DNA from: Stictocephala bisonia
Taxonomy: Eukaryota > Arthropoda > Insecta > Hemiptera > Membracidae
Assembly (NCBI GenBank): GCA_035578905.1
Contig: JAQJVL010000604.1
Span: 124,001-188,000 of the forward strand
Length of the DNA stretch: 64,000 bases
Direction of reading: 5' to 3'
Part shown: piece after piece, positions 11,004 to 21,340 of the stretch
Numbering within the stretch: position 1 is the first letter of the stretch
Layout: each line of letters starts with the position of its first letter
The notes under the pieces: generated by a model
Seen by the model: only the letters and a program-made list of their open reading frames with translations
Told to the model about the DNA's origin: nothing
The model's database searches: none
Translations under genes and position numbers: made by a program

Positions 11004-11014
11004 ATAGATTTTAA

Positions 11015-11520
11015 ATATAGGATATAATTACCGTGTTTAACAGTTATAATAATATGTAAGTTTAAAATTGAAGAATTTAATAATAAAAATACCATATACT
11101 GTAAATATTTAGGGCCATGTTAAACTGATCAGATAACATGTAAAATATTTCTAAGTCTAGGCACTGTGATTATGTTATCTTTAAACTTGTCTATCTTGTG
11201 CCTTGGCAGTATTGATTAAACAGTTTGGGCAGTTACCGTTTTTATTCTTCACTTTAAGTGGAACAGGTAACTATATAATGAACCTATTTTATCGATACTT
11301 GATCTAATATACAGTAGTTTCTTTTTTAAGTAATTTTATATCTGGATCAATATTTATAAATTATACACAGAAAATTTAACAGGTGGAAAAGTAGCAGTAT
11401 ATCAAGTTTGCTCATATTTGAGTCACTCTCTAACATGAAAGTTAATCAATAATTTATATTGTAGAAAAAATATTGTTATGACAGTGAAATAAACAATATA
11501 AGTGTTATACAGAGATGATC
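11015..11520. other. AT-rich noncoding stretch
   Basis: Nothing supported on either strand. Confidence 0.5.
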
Positions 11521-11850
11521 ATCTATTAGTCTGTCACATCTTGAAGAAGTCCAGCTCTCAAACGCCTGTGTAAAGTAGGCTCACCAATGAGTAAGGTAAC
11601 AGCTCCTGGAAGATTGTCCAAGTTTGCCATAAAGTTGCCAACTAATTCTTTTCATAAAGGCATCAATGGTATCGAGTCTAAACTCTTCAAGAACATGAAA
11701 GTTACGAACATGCCATGGACCTTTTACTGCAGTTCTTAAAACTTTGTTCTGAAAAATGTTAATCTTTTCCAGTCCCGGAGGAAATCCATTTTCCCCAAAC
11801 TGGACGGGCATACATAGTTAAAGGCAGAAGAATTGTTTAGTATTCAAACA
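11521..11850 (-). pseudogene. LINE reverse transcriptase C-terminal relic
   Basis: Minus-strand 76-codon ORF (11581-11811): LEKINIFQNKVLRTAVKGPW, then HVRNFHVLEEFRLDTI. This matches the post-RT region of Jockey-type LINEs ('LQ..QNK.LR.....PW...N..I...L....I'). After its stop, a neighbouring frame continues as GAVTLLIGEPTLHRRLRAGL, which fits the basic extreme C-terminus, so one frameshift separates them. No RT palm is attached. Confidence 0.7.
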
Positions 11851-12039
11851 AATTCCACCTGGTCTTTGCACTATAGTTCAAGTATTGACATCATGCCTAT
11901 CTACCACTACCACCAGTCTGAAGTATGGTTGTACTTTTATTTATTTATTCATTAATTTAAAAAATAAAAACAATTACAACAAAGTACACAAAAAAATTAA
12001 AATATTTAGATTATGAGAAATAAATATCAAACCAGATGT

Positions 12040-12430
12040 TATAGAGTGGGGAGAAGGGAAGTGTTAAGGATTCCATGACAAGTCTAAAATTACATCTCTT
12101 CCACTTCATCATAGTGCCTTCCCCCACAAACTGTTTTGGAATATTTAAATAGCGCCATATCTTAAATATGAAACTGATTTTTACAAAATAGAGAGTGGGA
12201 ATAAGCCTACAATTAAATTACTTCATCACAGTTTCAATGTCCCTGCATTTCCTCACCAATTGACTTGAGATATTTAGATAGTGACTCTTCATAAAAATAT
12301 TAAGCAATTGTTATAGAATCGTATAGGGAAAATGGCCAGGGCCACACGACAATCCTAAAATTACAGCCCTTCATTGTAGTTTTCATACCTCTGCCCTTTC
12401 CTACCAACAGGTAACTTTTCTATGTATTTG
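12040..12430. repeat. Degenerate ~125-150-bp tandem repeat, block 1
   Basis: Three diverged monomers start near 12045, 12192 and 12316. Each carries an 'AGAATGGGGAAAATGGCC'-like start, a 'CATGACAAGTCTACAATTAC' middle and a 'CCCTGCATTTCCTCACCAA'-like end, in the same orientation. The family continues in block 2 (13985-14540), on the far side of a LINE relic. Confidence 0.6.
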
Positions 12431-12639
12431 TAAAAGTTTTGGACTTATCTATATCCAACTGTTCAGGATATTTGGACATATCTAAGTTGCTTATTGTAAC
12501 CTACTATATATATATCGTACGGCTTTCATAGGCCAGCCACCAAACTAATGAAACGTTACACATATAAAAATATTTAAATAAAATAAAATCTACTGCAGAA
12601 AGTACTTATGTCTTAGTTTTTAAATATTGAACTACCAGA

Positions 12640-13370
12640 GAACTAAATTCAGGTTTCTTAACCATTCAAGAATGGTCTTCATTCAATCCTGCTTCTTCGA
12701 TTGAATGAAGACCAGCTAATCCTTCTTGAAAAGAACGCAATGGGCACTCATTAACTATGTGATCTATACTTTAAACTTCGACTCTGCAATAACATGACTG
12801 ATCATTTACCATTCTCCAAATAATTTCCAGTAGTTACATGTTTCCAACCCTGTGCGAAAGTAACTTAACATAGTCCATTCCTTTCAAAGAAGGTTCATTC
12901 CACCAATGATGGTCATAGGATCTGATACTAGAAACTTGTTTTGACCCAAACATATCCCAAGTTAACGCCCAGTTGCTTTTTGACGAAAATTTGTTTGAAA
13001 ATAACTGGGAAGCTAGTCGAAGAAGTGTGGTTTCCTAGATTTAAGTCGCCCTGCACGTTGTGGGATATCTTGGAAAATGGGGAATTTTGAAGTAGACAGG
13101 ATCTTTTTTAAGTCTCTGATAAGTGCGTCTTATATCTGGAGAAGATATGTTGTACAGAAGTGGAAGCCATGGTAGAGGGGTTGCAATGAGGCAACAGCTG
13201 ATAGTCCTCATTGCTCTATTTAGTTGTATATCAACCTCTCGTACACACACATGTACTGTTAAGCTACACGGAAGCACAATATTCAGCAATCCAGTAAACC
13301 AAGAACAAAACAGTAGTACGCAGAGCTTTTGCGTTGGCTCACCAAGATGATCCAAAAAGTTACGGTACAA
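12640..13370 (-). pseudogene. LINE C-terminal relic with zinc-knuckle-like end
   Basis: On the minus strand 13370-13041 encodes VREVDIQLNRAMRTISCCL, then TPLPWLPLLYNISSPDIRR. This is the typical 'QLN..MR.I.G....TP..WLPVL..I.PP..RR' block that follows the RT in several insect LINEs. Further down (about 12850-12660) is CYCRVEV, then SIDHIVNECPLRSF, giving the C-x-C...H....C pattern of the terminal zinc-binding segment. Stops interrupt it. A short 16-bp palindrome (GGTCTTCATTCAATC) lies at the end near 12670-12710. Confidence 0.75.
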
Positions 13371-13399
13371 TGTTCGTTTTGGTTATCACTTTAGCTGCT

Positions 13400-13984
13400 G
13401 TTTTTCTCTAGGTGACTTTAAAAACAGTGGGATTGATCCAATCTGACCCCTAAATACTGTGGATGCTCATTGTGTTTCAGTCTAACACTATCGAAAAAGA
13501 TATTTGTTTACATTTTATTATTATGGCAAATCAGAAAGGTCCTTTTTATTTTTTATTTGAACTAAAACCTCGTAATGCTAAAATAAACTGCTATGCTGTC
13601 TTTGTAAACTCTGCTCTGGAAATCGACACTTATATTTGCTTACAAATAAAATTATAATAGAATCAATAAATCTATGAACAAAAAAAATCAAAAATAGCTT
13701 TAAACATGTTATTTATTAATTAGTAATAATTGTAAAAATAATCAATAAAAAAATAAAGTAAAAATAAAACGAGTCAACGATCACATAAAATAGAACAACT
13801 TATTGAATTGCACTATTGGAAAAACAAAAAAATAACAAGGTTAGTTAGGTTAAAATCAACTATTTAAATATCAGATGATTTTATTTTCCATTTACCATAT
13901 GGCACATACTGGCTTGAAAGCTCCCCCTCTCCAGTTAGTTGGCCTTAGTTCTGATCTGTCTGGAGTAATTCTAATGACAACTCT
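13400..13984. other. AT-rich noncoding stretch
   Basis: No gene recognised. Simple A/T-rich sequence with a small GC-richer patch near 13920-13980. Confidence 0.5.
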
Positions 13985-14165
13985 TAAATGTTAAACTGAT
14001 CATAATAGAATGGGGAAGGAGAAATGGCCAGTGCTTCATGACAGGTCTACGATTACATCATAGTATCCCTTCCTATTTCGTAAGCTTAAGCGGCTGGAGT
14101 CATTATTAACAACTAGTTCTTCCGGTGTCAACCGCGTCAAAGGACTATTTACAATGTATACAGTT

Positions 14166-14206
14166 CCAGACGTTTCGCCCATGCTACGATGTGGCATCCT
14201 CAGTGG
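14166..14206 (-). ncRNA. Hammerhead-ribozyme-like motif in element B, left arm
   Basis: Mirror copy on the minus strand, identical in all core boxes to the right-arm motif (14245-14285). Two facing copies could pair into a dimeric hammerhead or simply fold into one long hairpin. Confidence 0.55.
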
Positions 14207-14244
14207 TTAGGCTAACCACTCAGTCCAGTCCAGTCTCAGCCTAA

Positions 14245-14285
14245 CCACTGAGGATGCCACATCGTAGCATGGGCGAAACGTCTGG
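14245..14285 (+). ncRNA. Hammerhead-ribozyme-like motif in element B, right arm
   Basis: Stem I 5' strand CCA (14245-14247); CTGAGGA (14248-14254); stem II closed by GCC/GGC (14256-14258 with 14272-14274), extendable through CAT/ATG with a bulge; GAAA (14275-14278). The self-complementary helix III ACGT (14278-14281) is followed by C at position 17 (14282) and stem I 3' strand TGG (14283-14285). The core boxes match the CTGANGA/GAAA consensus. Confidence 0.6.
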
Positions 14286-14693
14286 AACTGTACACATTGT
14301 AAATAGTCCTTTGACGCGGTTGACACCGGAAGAACTAATTGTTAATAGTATCCCTTTCCTGCATTTTCTCTACTAGTAGGCAATGATATATTTTAAATAT
14401 TAAACTGATTGTTTGTAGAATGGTAAAGAAGAAATGGCCATTGCTCCATGACAAGCCTACAATCACATCACTTCATCGCAGTGTAAAGGCCCCTACATTT
14501 TCCCCTCCTACTGACTCTTTGGACATTCACCTGCTCAGCTGCTACCAGCACAATCTGGAGATTTTCTCCGAGAGCTCAGACGTAGTCAGGCATCCAAGCA
14601 GACTAGATTCTACTTACCAGTCAGTACAGCAGAGTGTTACTTGTTTATTATTATAGGAATATTATTAGTTAGTCTAGCAAATCTACAATCATT

Positions 14694-14716
14694 TCTTTTT
14701 TTTTTTTTTTTTTTTG
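14694..14716. repeat. Poly(T) tract
   Basis: A run of about 20 T after ATCATTTC. It may be the tail of a minus-strand retrocopy, but no body can be assigned. Confidence 0.6.
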
Positions 14717-14850
14717 TAGATTTGAGATATTTTAAAGTTTATTAATGATTTATAGGTTATATAGTTTAATTTAACAGTCATTTAAGCAAAAAAGGTTTCT
14801 TTTTTGTTAGTATTTTGATATCAACCTTCGTAGATTTTAAAAGTTATTCA

Positions 14851-15206
14851 TATTTTTTTGCCTCCAGAATTGGTTTAGTAACTAATTTAACTAGGGTTAC
14901 TTACCCGATACCGTCAACGATTCTAGTGATGTTTAGTAATTGCTGATTACTATAGTTTCGACCTCATTGGGTCATTATCAAATCATACAAGACGTCAGTT
15001 TCACAATCTCACAGTCAGTCCACAGTTTTACTATTACATTTTAATTACATGCAATTGACAAACTTCAAGTCAGAAGTGAGATTGTGAAACTGACGTCTTG
15101 TATGATTTGATAATGACCCAATGAGGTCGAAACTATAGTAATCAGCAATTACTAAACATCACTAGAATCGTTGACGGTATCGGGTAAGTAACCCTAGTTA
15201 AATTAG
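14851..15206 (+). mobile_element. Short inverted-repeat retroelement with degenerate hammerhead-like cores (element C)
   Basis: Perfect or near-perfect 133-bp arms (14880-15012 and 15076-15208) with a 63-nt loop. A 29-bp unpaired tail (14851-14879) precedes the left arm. The flanks hold a diverged direct repeat, TTTAAAAGTTATTCA (14836-14850) versus TTTAAATGTTATCCA (15207-15221), 13 of 15 identical. Organisation matches elements A, B and D. Arm identity suggests a recent insertion or arm homogenisation. Confidence 0.75.
15103..15144 (+). ncRNA. Degenerate hammerhead-like motif in element C, right arm
   Basis: Stem I TGAT (15103-15106); TTGATAA (15107-15113), two changes from CTGANGA; stem II GACC/GGTC (15115-15118 with 15125-15128); GAAA (15129-15132). 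The self-complementary helix III ACTATAGT (15132-15139) is followed by A (15140) and ATCA (15141-15144), complementary to TGAT. The core changes would probably inactivate cleavage, but the helices are kept. A mirror copy lies on the minus strand at 14944-14985. Confidence 0.45.
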
Positions 15207-15208
15207 TT

Positions 15209-15819
15209 TAAATGTTATCCACTTATTGCAACAAAAATGTGAATTGCATAACTTACATCCGGGTAATGAACATGGGGAAAAAACTCTTATATTTTTGTGA
15301 AACCCTTTGAAAATCCTTTGTTTGGGTTATGGGAAATACTGTTTGTGAAAAACTATTTTACTTTCTCAATTACATAACATTTTCCATTCTGCCTGCCAGA
15401 CATCTTCATAAACATTTTAAAATCTTATATTAAGAACTACAATGTCCCTTTTTTATAACAATTTTAACAAATTTGTTTAATGCCTTGACACATTATTTTT
15501 TACTGTAGCTCTTTCCACATTTTCTTGAATTTAAAATCATCTTCAAAAATAAAACAATCTCACTAAAGGCTACTTGTTCTTTAATATTATTAATATTTTA
15601 AGATTATTGCGATATTAAATTAGGTTGATTAGTCTAATTGTATCATTTTAACACTAATAAAAACATGCTGTATATCATTTGAACACTAACAAATACAAAT
15701 GAGAGTGGTGGAAGTTTAAGCTTTCATTACTATGTTGTAGAGACGATGTATAGGAGCATGTGTAGATAATGACAAGCATTAGAAAAACATAAGTTGACAT
15801 TTTGTTGGTTTGTTTTCAG
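15209..15819. other. AT-rich noncoding stretch before a terminal exon
   Basis: No coding potential recognised. It could be intron sequence upstream of the exon at 15820. Confidence 0.4.
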
Positions 15820-15994
15820 ACAAGGAAGTGCTATTTGTGAGGATGGAGTTTTACCCTCTCATACCATAGTTCATGGAGGTGTTCAAACAAGACCGAGCAT
15901 TCATAGTGTAAAACTTGGAATTGGCTCAAATCACATTTCTCAAACAATAACTGGCTTTTCACGCAAAGCGGATGGCACATTTTACAATCTGTAG
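15820..15994 (+). CDS. Candidate 3'-terminal exon of an unidentified host gene
   Basis: A strong acceptor (TTGGTTTGTTTTCAG) is followed by an open frame of 57 codons and a stop. It reads QGSAICEDGVLPSHTIVHGG, then VQTRPSIHSVKLGIGSNHIS, then QTITGFSRKADGTFYNL. AATAAA follows at 16156-16161. Composition and codon use look coding, unlike the surroundings. The VLPSHTIVHGG run resembles a turn of a left-handed beta-helix, but I cannot name the family. No upstream exon was found on the plus strand within the window. Confidence 0.45.
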
Positions 15995-16155
15995 ATATTG
16001 TTAAAACTTTGTTAATGTAGTAGTATTATTAATAACACTCCAGTTGTTGTATGGAGAAATTTATTACCCCAACCATTTTTCTTTTGTTGATTTGGATAAT
16101 TGTCAAGATTTTTTTACATATCCAACAAAATGATTGAAGCTATTATTTTAAGCAT

Positions 16156-16161
16156 AATAAA
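16156..16161 (+). promoter_or_regulatory. Candidate polyadenylation signal
   Basis: AATAAA 160 nt after the stop codon of the exon at 15820-15994. Confidence 0.4.
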
Positions 16162-16189
16162 GCCTCTTTGTAATTGTATAATAGGTGTA

Positions 16190-17745
16190 TACAGGAAAAT
16201 ACCTTCCATATGAGCCTAAAATAGCCAGAATACGCCCAATTCATAAAAAGGGTGTCCCAAGGGAAAACCCGAAAGCCATCAACCCATCTCAGTATTCCCA
16301 CTTAATCAAAGCTTTTTAAATTTTTTCTATGACCAGATATCTTCTTTCTCGAAGAAAGTAATATTATTCATGCATAAGATTATGGCTATTTAAGAGATAA
16401 ATCCACTGAAGATGCTATCTAATAAGTAACTAGTGATGTTCCATTTGCTTTTGAAAACAAGGCTTTTGCTCAGACCACAAAGAGTGGCATGAGCAAAGCT
16501 TTTTACTGTGTCAAACTTGATTTTCTTTTTTTTTAAATCTTTTAATGAAATTGGTATATTACAGTGTAACAGACAAGCCTCTAAAATTTATCAGGTCATA
16601 TCTGACAAGTTAAAGTTAAATTTTTTTCTGGAGAGCTAAAAGTCTGAGTAATCAGTGAATGAATATGGCTTACCACAGGGCTCCATTATAGGACCACTCC
16701 TATTTTTAGTTTGTATTAATGATTTGCCATTCAGATTAAATCATCTATCTCCATTTTATATGCAGACAACACCACTTTTTTTAACTAACAATAATGAATT
16801 CGATGAGCTTAGAAATATGACCTTCAATACATATATTGTTTTTCTTGTACATTTGATTTATTTATATTTATTCAATGTTTGTTTATTGTTACTTGTTGTT
16901 ATTTACTTATGTTATCAATAATTTCACTTTCTTTGTCATCCACATGTAATTTAATCAGTTAAGTGCTGGTCTTGTATGGCTGTTTGATTCAACTTAATTT
17001 GTTATTCTTAGTTATATGAGCTTGTTGGTTTGTGTACCGTATTTGCTGATCTCTTTGCATTACCATCTTTGTATTATATTGTGTAAAATGGTGTTACCGT
17101 TGAAATAAATAAATAAAATTAAAATAAAATACAATGGATTTAGCCTCTAAATGGCTTGAAGCAAATGGATATTTTGTTGAATGCCTCAAAAACTAAAAAA
17201 TTGCTATTCACACTAAAACCAGTTAAAAATAGTGAGCATTTTGAAGATGAATTTCTTAACAGAGTAACATTTTTAGGAGTCTTTTTTGATAAACAGCTGA
17301 CTTGGAGGCCACGTATTGACTACAGTATATTTGTACAAAACTACTGATTGAACAATTTGTCTGGACGTACAGCTGGACAAAGGCAAGTAGTGAAGAAGAG
17401 GCTCTTTTATAAAAACATTCGTCTACACAAATAGTTGTCTTGAAGAAATGTCGAATATCTATTATTACTATTAGCTGATGTTTATTATTGTAATATTTGT
17501 AATACGGTTAGTAGCAACACCGCCACGTGCCCATACTAATTGTTCAATCGGCATCTTGAGCCATTTTCTTATTAAAGCCCCTAACCTCATGTTCTTTAAA
17601 CCACTATATCCCATCAGCAAATTTCTAAACTATTTTTGGATATGGTTTAATTTTTTGGAGGAAATTGTAATAAAATTGATGAGGTGTTGATTCTTCAAAA
17701 AAGCTGTTAGAGTAATTGCCAAGTCTGGTTTTAGAGATTTTGCAG
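16190..17745 (+). pseudogene. Old LINE reverse transcriptase relic, interrupted by a younger insertion
   Basis: Plus-strand RT blocks in order: ARIRPIHKKGVPRENP (about 16215), SKAFYCVKLDF (about 16495), the loop YGLPQGSIIGPLLFLVCIND (about 16660-16720), and a position equivalent to YADD now FYMQTTP. Then follow LASKWLEANGYF (17140), VTFLGVFFDKQLTWRPRIDY (about 17265-17325) and FFKKAVRVIAKSGFRD (about 17693-17740). Stops and shifts are many and the catalytic aspartates are lost. The RT is split between FNT and MDLASKW by the 16832-17127 insertion. Confidence 0.8.
16832..17127 (+). mobile_element. 3' fragment of a retroelement inserted in the LINE relic
   Basis: About 296 bp flanked by AATACA on both sides (16826-16831 and 17128-17133). 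Removing it restores the RT reading ...FNT-MDLASKWLE. It ends in AAATAAATAAATAAA-type sequence. Its 3' end (AATGGTGTTACCGTTGAAAT) matches, in reverse complement, the sequence at about 29331-29372, so it is a family with at least two copies here. Confidence 0.65.
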
Positions 17746-18413
17746 TTAGTTAATTTAATGGAGTTTTTATAAAATAAACACTAGTCAATGTTATTAAAAT
17801 TTTCCCAAACAATTTAACCAATTCTCAAAATAGATTAGAAATAGGCAAAATAATCTGTCGGGAGATAGTGGTTTGGTCTTTGAGATCACGGCAAACCTCT
17901 TTTTATTAAATTACAGGTACAAACAATAATTATACATCTTTATATCTATGATTTAAGTTCTTAGTCCATCAAAGATTCACACTTACTAAAACTTATTAAT
18001 ACAATACCAGGAATAAAAATAAAAGCTTTATTAATTTTAATAGGTTAAGTGCCCGAAAGTTATTTCTTTACAAATTTATAATAAATTGTTACACTTAATT
18101 GTCAAATACACTTTTGATGAATTTAATTAAGAAAAGGCTTCTCAAGTCTCCTTTTTATTCAATTGATTAGTTTTTTTGCATTGGATTTGTTAACTTTAAT
18201 CTATCTTTTTCTGTTAACTTTGTTTGGTTCTAATTATGTTATTCTAATATATTTTTAGGTTGTTATTGATAAATTATTATTGTTGCTGGTGAATTGTTGT
18301 TGTTATTGTTAATTGTTTATGTAGTTCTTAAATTGAGTATAGTTCATGTTTTCATTTTATTGGTGGTTAATAATGTATAGTTTTATATTTAACTTTTTAG
18401 TTCAGTTCAATTA
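17746..18413. other. AT-rich noncoding stretch
   Basis: No gene or structured repeat supported. Confidence 0.5.
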
Positions 18414-18725
18414 CACAGTATAAAACACCCAGTAGCGACACTCCCATTTAATTCATGTGGGACTAGTGCGACTCTAGCGCTCCTAATGGCAGGAGCATAT
18501 AACACACCTCAATTCCATTGTTTTGAATTTTGTTTCTTGCAATTAAGTGGAATAATATAAAAAGGAAAAGGGCCATGAAAGGTTATTTTTGACATTTATT
18601 AATGACAGCTGAGAATTTAAATAACACAGAAATATGCGCTTCATGCTCCCATTGATAAGAGCGCTAGTGCCATACTTGTTATAAACTTTATAGCAGAGTG
18701 TCGCTACTGGGTGTTTTATACTGTG
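18414..18725. mobile_element. MITE-like element with 30-bp terminal inverted repeats
   Basis: The terminal repeat at 18414-18443 (CACAGTATAAAACACCCAGT, then AGCGACACTC) is exactly complementary to 18696-18725. Further partial inward pairing (AGCGCTC..GGAGCAT versus ATGCTCCCATT..GAGCGCT) is visible. No transposase and no clear target duplication, so the superfamily is undetermined. Confidence 0.75.
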
Positions 18726-20149
18726 ACTATTATTTTTACAATTGTTGCACAACTGCTTTTGTATTTCTCCCTTGTATACAGGTAGTTTAGACCATAATTC
18801 ATTAAGTCTATAGAACTGTTTTCTCTGTTTTATATTTAAGTTCATTTGTGCTTGTGTATGACATGATCTTGACCATGATGTTTGACATTGTTAATATTTT
18901 GTAAACGAAGTCTATGAAATATAAATTATTATTATTATTATTATTATTGGTATCATTACTGACCTCTTGTCTATCTCATTGATACTCGTCTACCTCTTTG
19001 ACAAGTATCATTGGTATACTTGTCTATCTCAGAGTTCTTAACTGCAATTTTAACTCTCTTGACTCCGACTTGTTGGTCTATGGCAATTGAAGAAATGTCT
19101 GCTAGGACTTTCAGTAACTAATTAATAGGACCCCACACAAATAACAGTTACAGTCTTCTCAATACAGTTAATTTTTAACTATTTTTAGATTTCTATTTGT
19201 ATAGTTCTAATATATTATAATTAGTTTTATTGTTGCATAGTGATTATTTGCTATGTTGCTTCACTGTACTAATCATTTTATACTCATGACACGTTTTCTT
19301 TTCAGTTAGTTTGTTGGTGGTAAGTATTGTTTGTTAAAAAACAGTAACATAATACCATTCAGAAGCCAATTAATTGCCATACTAGGCAGGAGCTGAGCAA
19401 CAGGAGGTGACATGCCACACCATGCCACACATAAAGGGGTGGAGCTTTCCCAAACTGGCACGACCTGCAACACTATTGTCAATTTCTTGTTTGATATTAA
19501 CATAATATATTCATATTGTTTGCGATACTCTCCTATATAAATGTGGTTGTTCAAGCCAGTTGATATTAATAACATACATAATGATGTGTAAAAGTAGCAA
19601 GAAATGGCGATATTCTTGGTTGCAGTGAGAGAGAATCTTAAAATAAATTTTTGTGTAAGTCGGAGTTGAAATGTAGATCAAATAATTGGTAAAGAACCAA
19701 ATTCGAACCAATGATAGTCTACCAGTACAAGAATATAAGAGATGCTGAATTCGCTAGAGGTCAGTTGTCTTTTAACACTCACCGTAATATTGGTTTGGAA
19801 ATGAAAGTGAAGTGTGATTACAAGGAAGTCAGGAATTAAGAGCCAATTATTAGCCAATAATTTCCGTAATGATGACTGACTTTTAGCATGTTCGGCTCTG
19901 TCATCATTAAACAATAATAATAATAAACCGTTTATTTCCGCAATTATGTACAATGTGAACAAAACAATATTTTCTTGGAAAAAGTAAATAACTACCAACA
20001 TCCAGTAACTGGTAGTTATAATACAAATAATAGATAAAATAAAGTCACTCTTATGTGAGTCTTCTTATAAATCCAATTCACTGAAGCGTCCACTGTGAAG
20101 CGTGTGTAAAATAATACAAAAGTAATCCACTTAAATAAGCTATTAAAAG

Positions 20150-20158
<9 letters not shown>
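18726..20158. other. Noncoding stretch with an ATT microsatellite
   Basis: Contains an ATT trinucleotide run (about 18924-18948). Short ORFs here lack recognisable domains. Confidence 0.5.

Positions 20159-20234
<76 letters not shown>
20159..20234. repeat. (TA)n microsatellite
   Basis: About 35 TA units. The long Ile/Tyr 'protein' encoded across it on the minus strand is an artefact of the repeat. Confidence 0.95.
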
Positions 20235-20333
20235 TATAAGTCCCATTGCAATGTAAATTAACAAACTATAGATGTAAGTGTGCTGATATCTGTAATATCA
20301 ATTAACCACTTTTTTAGCATTTTTGAAAATAAA

Positions 20334-20830
20334 TTAAACCTGTTTAATTTCTTGTGGCAACAAGTTGAAACACTTTGGGCCTAAAAACAAAAATGTTTTA
20401 GAGAAAAATACTTTATTGACCCGAGGTCTGATAAAATGTTGTTGTGTTCTACTTCTTGTTTGATAGAATAAATTGACTGTACCAGTGTTACCACTCATCT
20501 TGTAAAACGTTTGAAGAACTTTGAAAATAAACAGATTTTTTACTGGTAATATTTTAAGTTGCTTAAATAGTTGTTCAGTGTGATCTTTTGGTTTTCCAAA
20601 TAAAATTATACCAATAAAATACTTTTGTGTAACAAAAATCTTATTTAATAAATAATCATGAGTTCCACCCCAAAACTCGATTCCGTATCGCAAACGAGAA
20701 TCTAGAAGTGCAAAATATAACGTCCTTAAAAAGGAAGCATCGCATATATTCCTCAGAAAATAAAATGTTCTAGTAGATTTTCTTAACTCTGCATGAAGTT
20801 TACTTATATGCACTTTCCAACTCAATTAAC
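20334..20830 (-). pseudogene. LINE C-terminal region (post-RT), minus strand
   Basis: A 163-codon open frame starting after the RT palm: SWKVHISKLHAELRKSTRTF, YFLRNICDASFLRTLYFALL, DSRLRYGIEFWGGTHDYLLN, then IILFGKPKDHTEQLFKQLKI, ending FLGPKCFNLLPQEIKQV. This is the thumb/C-terminal part of a CR1/Jockey-like LINE. It is cut off abruptly before SWKV, where the 'LGV..D..L' block should precede, so it is a fragment. Confidence 0.8.
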
Positions 20831-20834
20831 TTTC

Positions 20835-21340
20835 AAACTAAATTTAAACTTTCAAACTTTAATAATAAATAATAATAAATAAAAACTTGCAAACTTTCAA
20901 TTAAGAAATAGTTATGAATAAACATTTTGCCTTATTTTCTACAAATTCCTTGGGGTTTAAGAATTTGCATTTATTTGATGGCATGCTTCATTTTATGTTC
21001 ATTTTTCCTCATGCTTAGTTGTTACTTAATTTTGTGATCTTTGAGTCTGCGTACTCTTTTATAGCTGTTCTCCGGCTGATTGGGATTTGAAGTGGTTAAG
21101 AAGACCCGCACTTTTGAAACTTCATAACAGATTAACAAAAGTATTTACAGTTTACATCCGTTGGGAATTTGATGGTAATTACCCTTTTTGAGGTTAATTT
21201 CACTGGTTGAGGTTATTTTTTAGGCTATTACTTTTTCATGGTAAAAATGGGTAATTCATCATGATTTTGAAGTTTTTCCAATATACAATGTGTCATTACT
21301 ATTCAGGTTTTGATTTTTTTTTTAAGTGTACTATAATAAT
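20835..21340. other. AT-rich noncoding stretch
   Basis: Nothing supported. Confidence 0.5.

Larger units (their letters stand above)
14072..14344 (+). mobile_element. Short inverted-repeat retroelement with hammerhead-like cores (element B)
   Basis: A 12-bp direct repeat ATAGTATCCCTT flanks it (14060-14071, 14345-14356). Then come a 32-bp unpaired left tail (14072-14103) and an inverted repeat 14104-14347, with 110-bp arms and a 24-bp loop (14214-14237) rich in AGTCC. The arms differ at only a few positions. Each carries a complete hammerhead-like motif, one per strand. The insertion sits inside a monomer of the local tandem repeat, so a filled/empty comparison is possible within the window. 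Confidence 0.8.
13985..14540. repeat. Degenerate ~125-150-bp tandem repeat, block 2 (split by element B)
   Basis: Two monomers of the same family as 12040-12430, starting near 14008 and 14416 (AGAATGG..AAG.AGAAATGGCC, CATGACARGYCTAC). The first is interrupted by element B (14072-14344). Removing that element and one TSD copy restores a continuous monomer. Confidence 0.6.

Noticed and set aside
10781..11014. Facing 72- and 77-codon ORFs with nearly the same protein on both strands
   Set aside because: Products of the element A palindrome, not genes.
12660..12712. Palindrome of about 16 bp per arm
   Set aside because: Sits at the end of a LINE relic, has no target duplication and no hammerhead-like boxes, so it was not grouped with elements A-D.
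20016..20264. 82-codon Ile/Tyr-rich ORF
   Set aside because: Translation of a (TA)n microsatellite.
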